64,000 bases of DNA from Firmicutes bacterium AM31-12AC (lineage in GTDB: Bacteria > Bacillota > Clostridia > Lachnospirales > Lachnospiraceae): positions 220,204-284,203 of the forward strand of contig QUJA01000001.1 in assembly GCA_003480425.1 (NCBI GenBank), read 5' to 3'. Under the pieces are notes generated by a model, which worked only from the letters and a program-made list of their open reading frames with translations, was not told the origin of the DNA and ran no database searches. The stretch's first letter is position 1. Each line of letters opens with the position of its first letter. Positions 32,929-40,746 of this stretch are shown here, piece by piece. Both the position numbers and the translations under genes were made by a program.

Positions 32929-33156
32929 ACCCTTTTGTCTCCTGTCTGTATCATATATCTGACTGTTATTTTATCACAAAAAATTTATATAAAAAAGGTT
33001 TCATTATTATTTATGCAAAAATAACAGGCAAATCTTTATCTGCATAATTATCAAATAAAAGACGGGATTATATATCATATTATTATATTGTAAATAATAT
33101 AGTAATAATTCTCATTATTACTAAAAGATGCCCATGCTGAGCATCTTTAATCTAAA
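32929..33156. other. Intergenic region with promoter and AT-rich palindrome
   Basis: On the minus strand a promoter TTTACA-16-TATAAT fits about 145-170 bases upstream of the HD-GYP start. Just upstream is the perfect inverted repeat TAGTAATAAT-GAGA-ATTATTACTA (33099-33122 on the plus strand), somewhat like Fur/PerR boxes. The terminator of yaaA follows at 33124-33150. Confidence 0.5.
33124..33150 (-). terminator. Terminator of the yaaA operon
   Basis: AAAGATGC-TCAGCATGG-GCATCTTTT on the minus strand, 7 bases after the yaaA stop codon. Confidence 0.8.
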
Positions 33157-33909
33157 TCATTGTTCTATTTTTCGCTCAAAAACATATTCAGTTTCTGATG
33201 ATAAATCAGAACGGAATGAATAACCAAGTCTGTCGAATTTCTTAATATCCAGCGGATTCTCAATATTATTTTCTGCCATAAATCTGACCATTTCACCACG
33301 AGCCATCTTGGCATATGTACCTTTTGTTACCATTTTATCTCCAGAAACTTCACAAAATGTAACCGAAATATATCTGTCCTGTGGTGTCAAATACTTTTCT
33401 ATACATTTTGAGTATTCTTTTGATGCAAGATTAATGATAATCCTGCTGTCATCTATTACTGATCGGTATAACAAGTCACCCCAGTACTCATACAGATTTT
33501 TGGCATCTCCAATCCTGATCTTTGCCTGCATTTCCAAACGATAAGGTGTCACACCATCCATTGGTTTCAGAGCACCATAAAATGCAGACAATATTCTCAA
33601 ATGATTTTGCACATACTCAAGCTGCATATCTTCAAACACAGATGGTGCCATATATTGAAAAGCAATTCCTTCATATGATAAAACAGCCGGACTGAGCATC
33701 TGATAAAGATTCATATTTCTCAATCTATTGAAATTTTGTTCTGCAATCTTGTCATTACATTTCCAAATGCCTTTCAGTTCCTCTTTTGACTTACTTTTCA
33801 ACCAGCTTTGTATCTCTGTCGTCTTTTCAATAAATTCAGGCAATGCATCCGGTTCAATACTGTCAGTATCTGTAATCATCTTTTTAGCAGGGGATAATAT
33901 TATCTTCAT
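33157..33909 (-). CDS. yaaA: Peroxide stress protein YaaA
   Basis: 250 residues of the YaaA/UPF0246 (DUF328) family: start MKIILSPAKKM, then ALLSYEGIAFQ-like AVLSYEGIAFQYMAP, LRILSAFYGALKPMDGVTPY and EYSKCIEKYL, all conserved. YaaA limits free iron and protects DNA during peroxide stress in Escherichia coli (family knowledge). It shares one base with the end of the bcp-like peroxiredoxin gene upstream, so both form a peroxide-defence operon. Confidence 0.95.
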   Translation of the reverse strand: MKIILSPAKKMITDTDSIEPDALPEFIEKTTEIQSWLKSKSKEELKGIWKCNDKIAEQNFNRLRNMNLYQMLSPAVLSYEGIAFQYMAPSVFEDMQLEYVQNHLRILSAFYGALKPMDGVTPYRLEMQAKIRIGDAKNLYEYWGDLLYRSVIDDSRIIINLASKEYSKCIEKYLTPQDRYISVTFCEVSGDKMVTKGTYAKMARGEMVRFMAENNIENPLDIKKFDRLGYSFRSDLSSETEYVFERKIEQ

Positions 33910-34363
33910 TAATCTAATTCCTTAAGCATATTTTCAGGATCATCTGCAGCCTTGACTTTATCATTTACCTTTATAATAATCCCTTGTTCATCAATAAGAT
34001 ATGTGGTTCTTACTACTCCCATAGAGACTTTGCCATAATTTTTCTTTTCTTTCCATACATCATAAGCTTCAATAACTTTCCGCTCTGGATCTGCTAAAAG
34101 TGTAAATGCCAATCCATATTTTTCCTCAAATCTCTTGTGAGACGCTACAGAATCCTTACTGACTCCAAGAATAACTGCACCTTTTTCGGTAAACTGAGGG
34201 TATCTCTCGGAAAAACCACATGCCTGCTTCGTACATCCTGGTGTATTATCCCTTGGATAAAATACAAAATCACTTTTTTTCCTATATAATCCGATAATCT
34301 ATGTATTTTCCCATTTTGATCGGGCAACTCAAAATCAGGTGCCTTAATTCCTACTTCCAACAT
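33909..34363 (-). pseudogene. bcp: Thioredoxin-dependent peroxiredoxin (Bcp), frameshifted
   Basis: Two frames make one ~150-residue Bcp. The first (from 34363) gives MLEVGIKAPDFELPDQNGKI and KKVILYF; the other frame then gives FYPRDNTPGCTKQACGF with the peroxidatic cysteine and a second cysteine five residues on. It continues into GLAFTLLADPERKVIEAYDV and VRTTYLIDEQGIIIKV. A single T is missing from a T-run near 34275. With it restored, the enzyme looks complete, so sequencing error is likely. Confidence 0.88.
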
Positions 34364-34366
34364 TAT

Positions 34367-34579
34367 TTATTTCTCCTCATCTGTAACTTTCTCTTTTTTT
34401 GCCTTTTCTTTTCTATTCCCAGTAATCATTTTATGACCTGTATATATCGCCATTACCATACATAACATAGAACTTAAAGCAAAGTATTTATGACTTGATT
34501 TTAGCTTTTTATATCCAGTGTAATAAGTCCCAAACATTGTAATTAATGCTCCAACTGACCAATATTTATGTGCTTTCAT
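34367..34579 (-). CDS. Small DUF6219-like membrane protein
   Basis: 70 residues with two membrane helices (YWSVGALITMFGTYYTGYK and YFALSSMLCMVMAIYTGHKMI) and a lysine-rich cytoplasmic tail. The repeated GTYYTGYK / AIYTGHKM pattern is that of a small family I recall as DUF6219. It is 3 bases upstream of bcp and probably co-transcribed. Function unknown. Confidence 0.75.
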   Translation of the reverse strand: MKAHKYWSVGALITMFGTYYTGYKKLKSSHKYFALSSMLCMVMAIYTGHKMITGNRKEKAKKEKVTDEEK

Positions 34580-34803
34580 GTAATTCCTCCATTTTTCAGT
34601 GTATTCAATTGTAATTATACTCTACCACATTCCTATGTCAATTTGATAATAGTACATTCCTATAAATTTTTCAGAATATCATGGTTAAAACTATGTATTG
34701 TTATCCTATTGTCCATAAGTAAATGCAGGAGTCTCTTCCATAATACCTTGTCGTATTGCGTTTTTCTTAGCTACCTCTGTTGCCATTTATGCCACACACA
34801 CAA

Positions 34804-34834
34804 AGAAGAGTGTGGCATTTAACCACACTCTTCT
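34804..34834. terminator. Strong 12-bp hairpin
   Basis: AGAAGAGTGTGG (34804-34815) pairs perfectly with CCACACTCTTCT (34823-34834) over a 7-base loop. No long T-run follows, so termination is not certain. It shares bases with a competing upstream stem. Confidence 0.5.
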
Positions 34835-34845
34835 GAGAATTACGA

Positions 34846-34930
34846 ATCCACTTTTCGCCTAAATCTTTTTCGCTTTTGCTTTAAAAAGAATGATATATTC
34901 TGGTCTTAAAACAGAAAGTCCCTTTCTCCT
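34846..34930 (-). pseudogene. Fragment of a second AbiEii-like gene
   Basis: The minus strand encodes GLSVLRPEYIILFKAKA, identical to the same stretch in the AbiEii-like toxin at 2033-2779. DNA identity continues into AAAGATTTAGGCGAAAA. A 15-base gap (codons for YLDLQ) and single-base losses interrupt it. It is a decayed piece of a paralogous toxin gene, 32 kb from the intact copy. Confidence 0.85.
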
Positions 34931-35012
34931 ATTATTTTGGTTCATTATTGCTAGATGGTGATTCTTTTTAAAGTTACTATCAAATCTTATTAGCAGATCC
35001 TTGTTAAATTTC

Positions 35013-35876
35013 TTACATCTTTCCACCAAAAGCAGGGAATTTTCCAGTGTCACCATAGCTCTCAATTTTCTTAAAATTCTTTAACAGTTCCATGTCTTCA
35101 GCACTAATTTCAAAATCTAGTTCTGCATTATTCTTCATATGTTCAGGATTACCTGTTTTGGGCAGAGAAATTGCACCAAGCTGAAGCGTATATCTAATGC
35201 AGAGCTGTGGAACAGTCACACCATACTTCTTTGCAATCGTAGTTATCTCTGGTTGATTCAATATTTCACCATGTGCAATTGGTGAGTATGCTTCTACAAC
35301 AATATTATTCTTCTGGCAATATTCTACTAACTCCATCGGAGTATTACTGATATGAAGAAGAATCTGATTTACCATTGGCTTAATCTTTGCTATTTCAAGA
35401 AGACTTACAATATCTTCAATCAGAAAATTGGAAATTCCGATTGCCTTAAGTTTTCCTGCCTTATAAGCATCCTCAAGAGCTTTCCATGCTGCTCGATTTC
35501 CCTCTACGTATCTGTCTTCGCACTGATTAACCTTTGCCCATGGCTGTGGACTGTGAATAATCATCATATCAAGATAATCCAGTCCCATCTTTTCAAGCGT
35601 CTCATTGATTCCTGCCATCGCTTCTTCATATGTCTTATGCTCCGCGGCAACCTTTGATACAACAAACAACTCCTCACGCGGAATACCACAGGTTCTTACT
35701 CCTTCACCAACGCCACGCTCATTTCCATATGTCTGTGCAGTGTCAATATGTCTATATCCAATCTCTACTGCTGCTTTTACAGTGTCAGCAGCCTTATCAT
35801 CATCAATAAACCATGTTCCTAGACCAAGCTGTGGAATTGTCACTCCATTATTCAATACAATACTTCTATCAAACAT
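35013..35876 (-). CDS. Aldo/keto reductase
   Basis: 287 residues. AKR family signatures GYRHIDTAQTYGNERGVGEG, catalytic Y in AQTYGNE and K in LFVVSKVAAEH, MGLDYLDMMIIHSPQPW, KLKAIGISNFLIEDI. Lengths fit monomeric NADPH-dependent AKRs such as 2,5-diketo-gluconate or glyoxal/methylglyoxal reductases. Catalytic tetrad D-Y-K-H is present. It is the last gene of a cluster with a CMD-cupin protein and a flavodoxin under a LysR regulator. Confidence 0.94.
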   Translation of the reverse strand: MFDRSIVLNNGVTIPQLGLGTWFIDDDKAADTVKAAVEIGYRHIDTAQTYGNERGVGEGVRTCGIPREELFVVSKVAAEHKTYEEAMAGINETLEKMGLDYLDMMIIHSPQPWAKVNQCEDRYVEGNRAAWKALEDAYKAGKLKAIGISNFLIEDIVSLLEIAKIKPMVNQILLHISNTPMELVEYCQKNNIVVEAYSPIAHGEILNQPEITTIAKKYGVTVPQLCIRYTLQLGAISLPKTGNPEHMKNNAELDFEISAEDMELLKNFKKIESYGDTGKFPAFGGKM

Positions 35877-35888
35877 TTCATCTACCTC

Positions 35889-36656
35889 CTATTTTAGTTT
35901 TCTATATTCTTCATCACTTACCGGTTCAAGCCATTCATTGGAACTATTTTCGCCCGGAACTTCTATTGCCAGATGTGAAAACCATTCATCCGATGCGGCG
36001 CCATGCCAGTGTTTCACCTCTGCCGGAATATTGATGCAGTCGCCTGGCTTTATTTCTACAGCATCTTTCCCTTCTTCCTGATAATATCCTCTTCCGGCAA
36101 CACATACCAGGATCTGTCCTCCCCCACTTTTTGCATGATGAATATGCCAGTTATTTCTGCATCCAGGTTCGAATGTCACATTAAAAATTCCAACCTGAGA
36201 AGTGGAGATCGGTGCAAGAAAACTTCTGCCGGAAAAATACTGTGCAAACCCATCATTTGGTGCACCAATCGGAAACATCATTTCTTTTGCATGCGCACGC
36301 ATCGCTTCCTCTTCGTATGGCAAATCTCCTTCGCCTGCTTCCCACACTTCCTTTGCAAGATTGAAAACAGCCCATGCTTTTGGCCAACCTACATAGAATG
36401 CGACATGTGTGATCACTGCAGCAATCTCTTTTTGTGTTACACCATGATTTTTTGCATTTTGAAGATGATATTTTAAAGAAGAATCTGTAATTCCAGAAGC
36501 CATCAGCGCAACCACTGTGATGATAGTTCTTGTTTTTACATCAATATCCTGGTTATTCCAGTTTTCGCCAAAAAGCACATCATCATTAAAATGTGCAAAC
36601 TCCGGTGCGAATTCGCCAAGTGCATTTCTTCCTGCTGTCTGTATTATTTTTCCCAT
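35889..36656 (-). CDS. Carboxymuconolactone decarboxylase-like protein fused to a cupin
   Basis: 255 residues. N-terminal AhpD/CMD-like domain (residues ~20-110: DVKTRTIITVVALMASGITD, LKYHLQNAKNHGVTQKEIAA). The usual CxxC of peroxidase-type members is absent. The C-terminal cupin (about 150-235) has metal-site FEPGCRNNWHIHHAKSGGGQ and VEIKPGDCINIPAEVKHWHG. This fusion is common in gut Firmicutes next to flavodoxins and aldo/keto reductases. The substrate is unknown. Confidence 0.92.
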   Translation of the reverse strand: MGKIIQTAGRNALGEFAPEFAHFNDDVLFGENWNNQDIDVKTRTIITVVALMASGITDSSLKYHLQNAKNHGVTQKEIAAVITHVAFYVGWPKAWAVFNLAKEVWEAGEGDLPYEEEAMRAHAKEMMFPIGAPNDGFAQYFSGRSFLAPISTSQVGIFNVTFEPGCRNNWHIHHAKSGGGQILVCVAGRGYYQEEGKDAVEIKPGDCINIPAEVKHWHGAASDEWFSHLAIEVPGENSSNEWLEPVSDEEYRKLK

Positions 36657-36684
36657 ATTATGTATCCCTCCATAGCACTGTTAT

Positions 36685-37155
36685 TTATATAGATTTTACC
36701 CAATCACTGATTTCCTGTTTTGTTCCACGATTTAACATGCTGCCTTCTATGATAACTGCATCTGGCGCGGACAGCTGTAATTCCTTTATAGTATTACCGA
36801 ATCCACTTCCACCGGATGTTGCAAAAAGCACGATCTTTTTACCGCTAAAATCATAAGTTTCCAAAAATGTATTGATGATTGTCGGGGCCACATACCACCA
36901 GATTGGAAATCCAAGAAGGATCTCATTATAAGAACTCATATCCATTTCTTTTTTCATAATCTCTGGTCTGTATTTCTTATCACTCATTTCCACACTGCTT
37001 CTGGATTTTTTATCCATCCAGTCAAGATCAGCTTTTGTATATGGAATCTTCGGCTCAATCTCAAATAAATCTGCTTTTGCTTCCTCTGCGATCATCTCTG
37101 CTACTTTTTTTGTTGTTCCACTTGCACTGAAAAATGCGACTAATTTTTTACACAT
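36685..37155 (-). CDS. Flavodoxin
   Basis: 156 residues. FMN loop FFSASGTTKKVAEMI, then YNEILLGFPIWWYVAPTIIN with the aromatic residue stacking FMN, and LFATSGGSGFGNTIKEL. It is the type often annotated flavodoxin near CMD-cupin and AKR genes. An N-terminal remnant of a close paralogue is at 22915-23034. It is the first gene of the cluster after the LysR regulator. Confidence 0.94.
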   Translation of the reverse strand: MCKKLVAFFSASGTTKKVAEMIAEEAKADLFEIEPKIPYTKADLDWMDKKSRSSVEMSDKKYRPEIMKKEMDMSSYNEILLGFPIWWYVAPTIINTFLETYDFSGKKIVLFATSGGSGFGNTIKELQLSAPDAVIIEGSMLNRGTKQEISDWVKSI

Positions 37156-37193
37156 AATACAAAACCTCTTTCCTTACGTATTTTTTCACAGAA

Positions 37194-37237
37194 AAAATAG
37201 ATGTATAAGATTTACATTCATCTTACACATCTATTTT
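37194..37237 (-). terminator. Long hairpin terminator of the LysR gene
   Basis: An 18-bp stem, AAAATAGATGTATAAGAT against ATCTTACACATCTATTTT with one G-T pair and an 8-base loop, is followed by a T-run on the minus strand. It starts 47 bases after the LysR stop. A degenerate relative occurs near 23068-23115. Confidence 0.75.
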
Positions 37238-37283
37238 AAGCTCTATCACTTCATTATGTCTAATGCTTATATTGAATTTTGTT

Positions 37284-38162
37284 TTATGCCTGAAAAGCAT
37301 TTATTTCTTCTATCATTTTACGGATTGCCAGCGAATATGGGATATTTCGTCTCCAGGCAATCACAGTGCTTGTCGTGATTTCAGGAAAAATTCTTCGCTG
37401 TACAAGAATATCCTCACGCCAATACTTTGCAGCACCTTCGATTGATATTGGATACCCCAGTCCATTTGCCGCCATGACTCCGGCATTTGTTCCAAGATTA
37501 CTTGTAAAAGCAATCTGAAGTTTTGAAAAGTCTTTTCCAAACCAGTTGGCAAGTTCGCTTTGAATGTTCATTCTTTCCGGCAGGATCAATGGTTTTCCAA
37601 TAAGATCTTCCTTTTTTATAAACTTTTTTCCTGCCAGCGGATCATCCGGCCGCATTCCGACACACCAGTGATCACAATCCGAAATCCGAATATAATCCAT
37701 TCCTTCAGTGTCCACCGGTTCCAGAAATAACGCAATATCTACAAGACCTTTATTCATCATCTCATACACCGTATCTGCTGTTGCAGTATGAAGCGCAATC
37801 TGAACCAGTGGGTATTTTTCTTTATATGTTTTGCATATTTTCGCCAATGTTTCTACTGCCGCAAATTCACCACATCCAATGGTTATACTTCCCTCTACAA
37901 CCTCTTCTTTTCCTTTCAGTTCCTCAAGCGTCCTTTCCTCAAGATTGAGGATCTCCAAGGCACGCCTTTTTAATAGAATTCCCTCATCAGTAAGTGATAT
38001 TTTCTTCCCGTTTCGAATAAATAATGTTATTCCCAGGTCCTCTTCAAATGCCGCCATTTGTCTGGATAGCGTTGGCTGGGTAATATGCAATTGTTCTGCT
38101 GCTTTTGTAAAGCTCTGTTCTTTTGCTACTGTTAAAAAATAGCGTAATAATCTTAATTCCAT
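37284..38162 (-). CDS. LysR family transcriptional regulator
   Basis: 292 residues from MELRLLRYFLTVAKEQS (AGGAATATAAAGAT upstream). N-terminal helix-turn-helix FTKAAEQLHITQPTLSRQMAAFEEDLG, then a periplasmic-binding-like effector domain with GCGEFAAVETLAKI. It lies upstream of and in the same direction as the flavodoxin/CMD-cupin/AKR genes, which it probably activates; the effector is unknown. Confidence 0.95.
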   Translation of the reverse strand: MELRLLRYFLTVAKEQSFTKAAEQLHITQPTLSRQMAAFEEDLGITLFIRNGKKISLTDEGILLKRRALEILNLEERTLEELKGKEEVVEGSITIGCGEFAAVETLAKICKTYKEKYPLVQIALHTATADTVYEMMNKGLVDIALFLEPVDTEGMDYIRISDCDHWCVGMRPDDPLAGKKFIKKEDLIGKPLILPERMNIQSELANWFGKDFSKLQIAFTSNLGTNAGVMAANGLGYPISIEGAAKYWREDILVQRRIFPEITTSTVIAWRRNIPYSLAIRKMIEEINAFQA

Positions 38163-38315
38163 ATCTTTATATTCCTGCACTTTTTTGTTGTATTCATTCT
38201 ATTCAGAATATAACGACGTACTTTTGGATCGATCTGCCATCCCCAGTCGCTTAGATTAACTGTTCCTTAAGGGTCTATATCATTTACAACCAATATTATA
38301 AGGCTTTATATATTT

Positions 38316-39599
38316 TTACAGTTTCATAGCACTGCGGATGCAGTTCTCAATAAATTCTTCTCCCAAATCTGTATTCAGGCTAAGATCAAAGTTTCCGGCT
38401 GCACCCCACATACGGCGGGTGTAATAGCGGTAGTTATCTGCACGAAGTTTTTCATTTTTCTGAACCGTAGCTTTTGCTTCTCCTTCGGAGATATTCTGTC
38501 TCTGTGCCACTCTTCTAATTCTGCTCGCAAGAGGCGCTGAAAAAAATACTTTCAGGCAATTTTCAGAATTTCTGAGAACGTAATCTGCACAACGGCCTAC
38601 TATCACGCAGTTGCCTTTTTTCGCAAGATTGCGTACAACCTGACATTCTGCCTCGAAAATTTTATCCTTCGGCGCTTCATCCTGCCTATCTGTATTCAGG
38701 TACATCTGATTGACCAGATCATAGAGAAGACTATTTGTCATGATTTCCTCGTTTTTCTTAACGAATTCCGGTGTGTATCCGGTGGTTCCTGCTGTCATCT
38801 GGATAATCTCAGCATCATAAAAATCATATCCCAACTTTTCTGCAAGAACCTTGCCAATATCATGGCCACCACTTCCAAATTGTCTTCCAATGGCGATAAC
38901 ATTTTTTCCATAGGTTCCTGCTGTCTGTTCTTTTGCTTCGTTCTCGCTTTCTGCAGATACACTTTCCGGGAAAATCATATCTTTCAGGAATGCAAGTTTC
39001 TTACCGATGAGTCTGGCGATAAAGCCTACCAGAAGGGCAGCAATAACGGTACCTTCTCTTACACCAGCCAGTCTTCCTGCAAATACGAAAGAAAGTACAG
39101 CAGCAATCACTGACATGGATACATCAAAACAAATCTTGGTTGTTCCGAAATTTGTTTTCCATATAAGAACAATAGCACGGACAAAAGATTCTCCTGGAAG
39201 CATGACAACGTCTGCCAAGACCTCCATATATACACCTACGCCAAGAATCAGACATCCGATAAGAAGATATACAATCTTCATGAGGTACTCTTCCGGATTG
39301 ACCCAGGACAAAAGAATCATGGCAAAATCAATAAAATATCCAAATATGATGGATACCGGAATCTGAAGGATGTGTTCCAATTTAAAGTTCTTTCTCAGAA
39401 TGATCAGCTGCAGTACGATCAGAAATATACTGAAAAAGATGGTAAAATTTCCGAGTGTAAATGGAAAATTAAGACTTAATACGTAAGGAATTGATGAAAT
39501 AGGGGATGTTCCTAGGTTTGCCTTTGTGATCAGGCTGACTCCCAGGGAGTTTATAAACAATCCCACCAGAAATATTAAATATCGTTTTAGTGTCTCCAT
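38316..39599 (-). CDS. YczE-like membrane domain fused to a cytidylate-kinase-like domain
   Basis: 427 residues. Residues 1-210 form about five to six membrane helices with the YczE/YitT-type start RYLIFLVGLFINSLGVSLIT, and NLGTSPISSIPYVLSL. Residues ~230-427 are a soluble Cytidylate_kin2-type P-loop domain: VIAIGRQFGSGGHDIGKVLA, LGYDFYDAEII, VIVGRCADYVLR, then IRRVAQRQNISEGEA. Both parts occur separately in Firmicutes; the fusion puts a nucleoside-kinase-like domain at the membrane. The Walker-like glycine loop is intact. Function unknown. Confidence 0.88.
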   Translation of the reverse strand: METLKRYLIFLVGLFINSLGVSLITKANLGTSPISSIPYVLSLNFPFTLGNFTIFFSIFLIVLQLIILRKNFKLEHILQIPVSIIFGYFIDFAMILLSWVNPEEYLMKIVYLLIGCLILGVGVYMEVLADVVMLPGESFVRAIVLIWKTNFGTTKICFDVSMSVIAAVLSFVFAGRLAGVREGTVIAALLVGFIARLIGKKLAFLKDMIFPESVSAESENEAKEQTAGTYGKNVIAIGRQFGSGGHDIGKVLAEKLGYDFYDAEIIQMTAGTTGYTPEFVKKNEEIMTNSLLYDLVNQMYLNTDRQDEAPKDKIFEAECQVVRNLAKKGNCVIVGRCADYVLRNSENCLKVFFSAPLASRIRRVAQRQNISEGEAKATVQKNEKLRADNYRYYTRRMWGAAGNFDLSLNTDLGEEFIENCIRSAMKL

Positions 39600-39642
39600 T
39601 CTTTTTTATTTTCTCCTCATTTCATAGTTTTTTATCGTCAGC

Positions 39643-40065
39643 TCATTTCATATCTGCAAGATTTCGGTAGATCCGGCAAAAAATTTCCATAAACAGCTTC
39701 TGCTCTTCTTCGGAAATACTATTTAATGCAGTTTTTTCTATTTTTTTAAAAGCCTCCTCCACAAGCTTCTGATTTTTCTTTCCGGTTTCTGTCATAAAAA
39801 TATGAAAAGTACGACGGTTTCCATTGAGCATTTTTCTTTCAATCAGGTCTTTTTCTTCCATACGGTTCAAAATGGACGTTAAAGATCCTGCCTCGATGAG
39901 ACATCCTGCCGCAATCTCTTTCTGGCTGACACCATCGTGATCTTTCAGGTAATCCAATACTTTGGGCTGTCCCAAGGTAAGTCCTGTATCTTTCAGCTGT
40001 TCCATTAGTTTTTTCTGGATGGTCATATGGTTTATCATAGACATGTAGTGAAAAGAATCATCCAT
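39643..40065 (-). CDS. MarR family transcriptional regulator
   Basis: 140 residues. Helix-turn-helix SQKEIAAGCLIEAGSLTSILNRMEEKDLIERK and wing MLNGNRRTFHIFMT, the MarR signature. A ribosome site AAGGAGATGAA precedes the start. It is 43 bases upstream of the YczE-kinase fusion, in the same direction, and may control it. The AT-rich promoter contains ATTATAATTCGAATGTTTAGAATTATAA-like symmetry near 40113-40140 that could be its operator. Confidence 0.93.
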   Translation of the reverse strand: MDDSFHYMSMINHMTIQKKLMEQLKDTGLTLGQPKVLDYLKDHDGVSQKEIAAGCLIEAGSLTSILNRMEEKDLIERKMLNGNRRTFHIFMTETGKKNQKLVEEAFKKIEKTALNSISEEEQKLFMEIFCRIYRNLADMK

Positions 40066-40112
40066 TTATTATTCATCTCCTTCTTTTATTATATAATGCT
40101 TATAATTCAAAC

Positions 40113-40140
40113 AATTATAATTCGAATGTTTAGAATTATA
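40113..40140. promoter_or_regulatory. Candidate MarR operator
   Basis: The stretch holds AATTATAATTC and GAATTATAACT-type arms around CGAATGTTTA, an AT-rich imperfect palindrome about 50-75 bases upstream of the MarR start codon, typical in place and form for MarR autoregulation. Confidence 0.45.
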
Positions 40141-40226
40141 ACTATGTTTGTAGTGCATGTCAATAACTTTTTTCTTTTTTATTCTACCAGTAAACAGTAT
40201 CTCTTCAGAAATTGGCCATTCATTTT

Positions 40227-40401
40227 CAAGAATGCCTCTGCATTCTTGCTGCGAGATGCGCGTCATGCAATGCATGACATACTTCTTCTGCGCATCTCTG
40301 CAATCCTGCCGGAGGCTATATCAGATGGGGGGATTGACTCCCACCACTGATACTGATTTGTTACTCGCCACCTACAGTGGGAGTCATCTCACATCTGATA
40401 T
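40227..40401. ncRNA. Structured repeat element, copy B (candidate ncRNA or palindromic transposable element)
   Basis: Same three-hairpin layout as copy A. CAAGAATGC-CTCT-GCATTCTTG (40227-40248); GAGATGCGC/GCGCATCTC (40253-40261, 40290-40298) enclosing GTCATGC-AAT-GCATGAC; ATATCAGATG/CATCTGATAT (40318-40327, 40392-40401) enclosing GACTCCCAC/GTGGGAGTC. Stem bases differ from copy A while pairing is kept, and single-stranded motifs (TTCTTCTG, TTACTCGCCACC) are conserved. It lies between a terminator region and the MarR promoter. No protein is encoded. Confidence 0.6.
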
Positions 40402-40545
40402 GACCTTTGGATCCACTCTTTATATGTTTCCATATCAAGCGGATCTACTTTCGTAAATGATAAAATAAATATGTACAATCAATAATATTATAAAATATTT
40501 ATTTATATTTTAGCACTATTTTCCTCTTCTATTCGTTTGCAAAAA

Positions 40546-40579
40546 AAGCCATAAGATTTTCTTTTCAAAATCTTACAGC
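40546..40579 (-). terminator. Intrinsic terminator
   Basis: On the minus strand TAAGATTTT-GAAAAG-AAAATCTTA (perfect 9 bp), extended by GC/GC pairs and followed by seven T. It ends transcription coming from the isoaspartyl dipeptidase gene. Confidence 0.8.
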
Positions 40580-40733
40580 TTTTCTATCATGTTGCATCCA
40601 GTTCCAAAACAAAGCGGATTGTGCCTGGTTACCCTGCTATCGATTGACAAAAATACTTTCTTACCATCAGCGGTCTGATGGAACTTCATATAGTCACCAA
40701 GCCAGCTCTCTAGCCAACGTTTTTCGTCGCGAT
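40573..40733 (-). pseudogene. C-terminal fragment of an unrecognised protein
   Basis: A minus-strand frame without a start codon reads RWLESWLGDYMKFHQTADGK, KVFLSIDSRVTRHNPLCFGT, GCNMIEKL-stop, and ends within the terminator stem. The composition is protein-like and different from neighbours. It follows the isoaspartyl dipeptidase stop by about 13 bases. The family is not recognised; a deletion remnant is likely. Confidence 0.4.
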
Positions 40734-40746
40734 AAGACCTGGCTCT

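Larger units (their letters stand above)
34580..35012. other. Intergenic region: hairpins and an AbiEii fragment
   Basis: The left part is promoter-like AT-rich sequence; a 26-codon minus-strand ORF (MATEVAKKNAIRQG...) at about 34709-34789 has no ribosome site. Two mutually exclusive stems follow (ATGCCACAC/GTGTGGCAT at about 34786-34819 and a 12-bp stem 34804-34834). Then comes the AbiEii fragment at 34846-34930. Confidence 0.5.
40402..40746. other. Intergenic region with terminator and gene remnant
   Basis: Apart from the features listed (terminator 40546-40579 and the protein fragment 40573-40733), bases 40402-40545 are AT-rich with no feature recognised. Confidence 0.5.
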
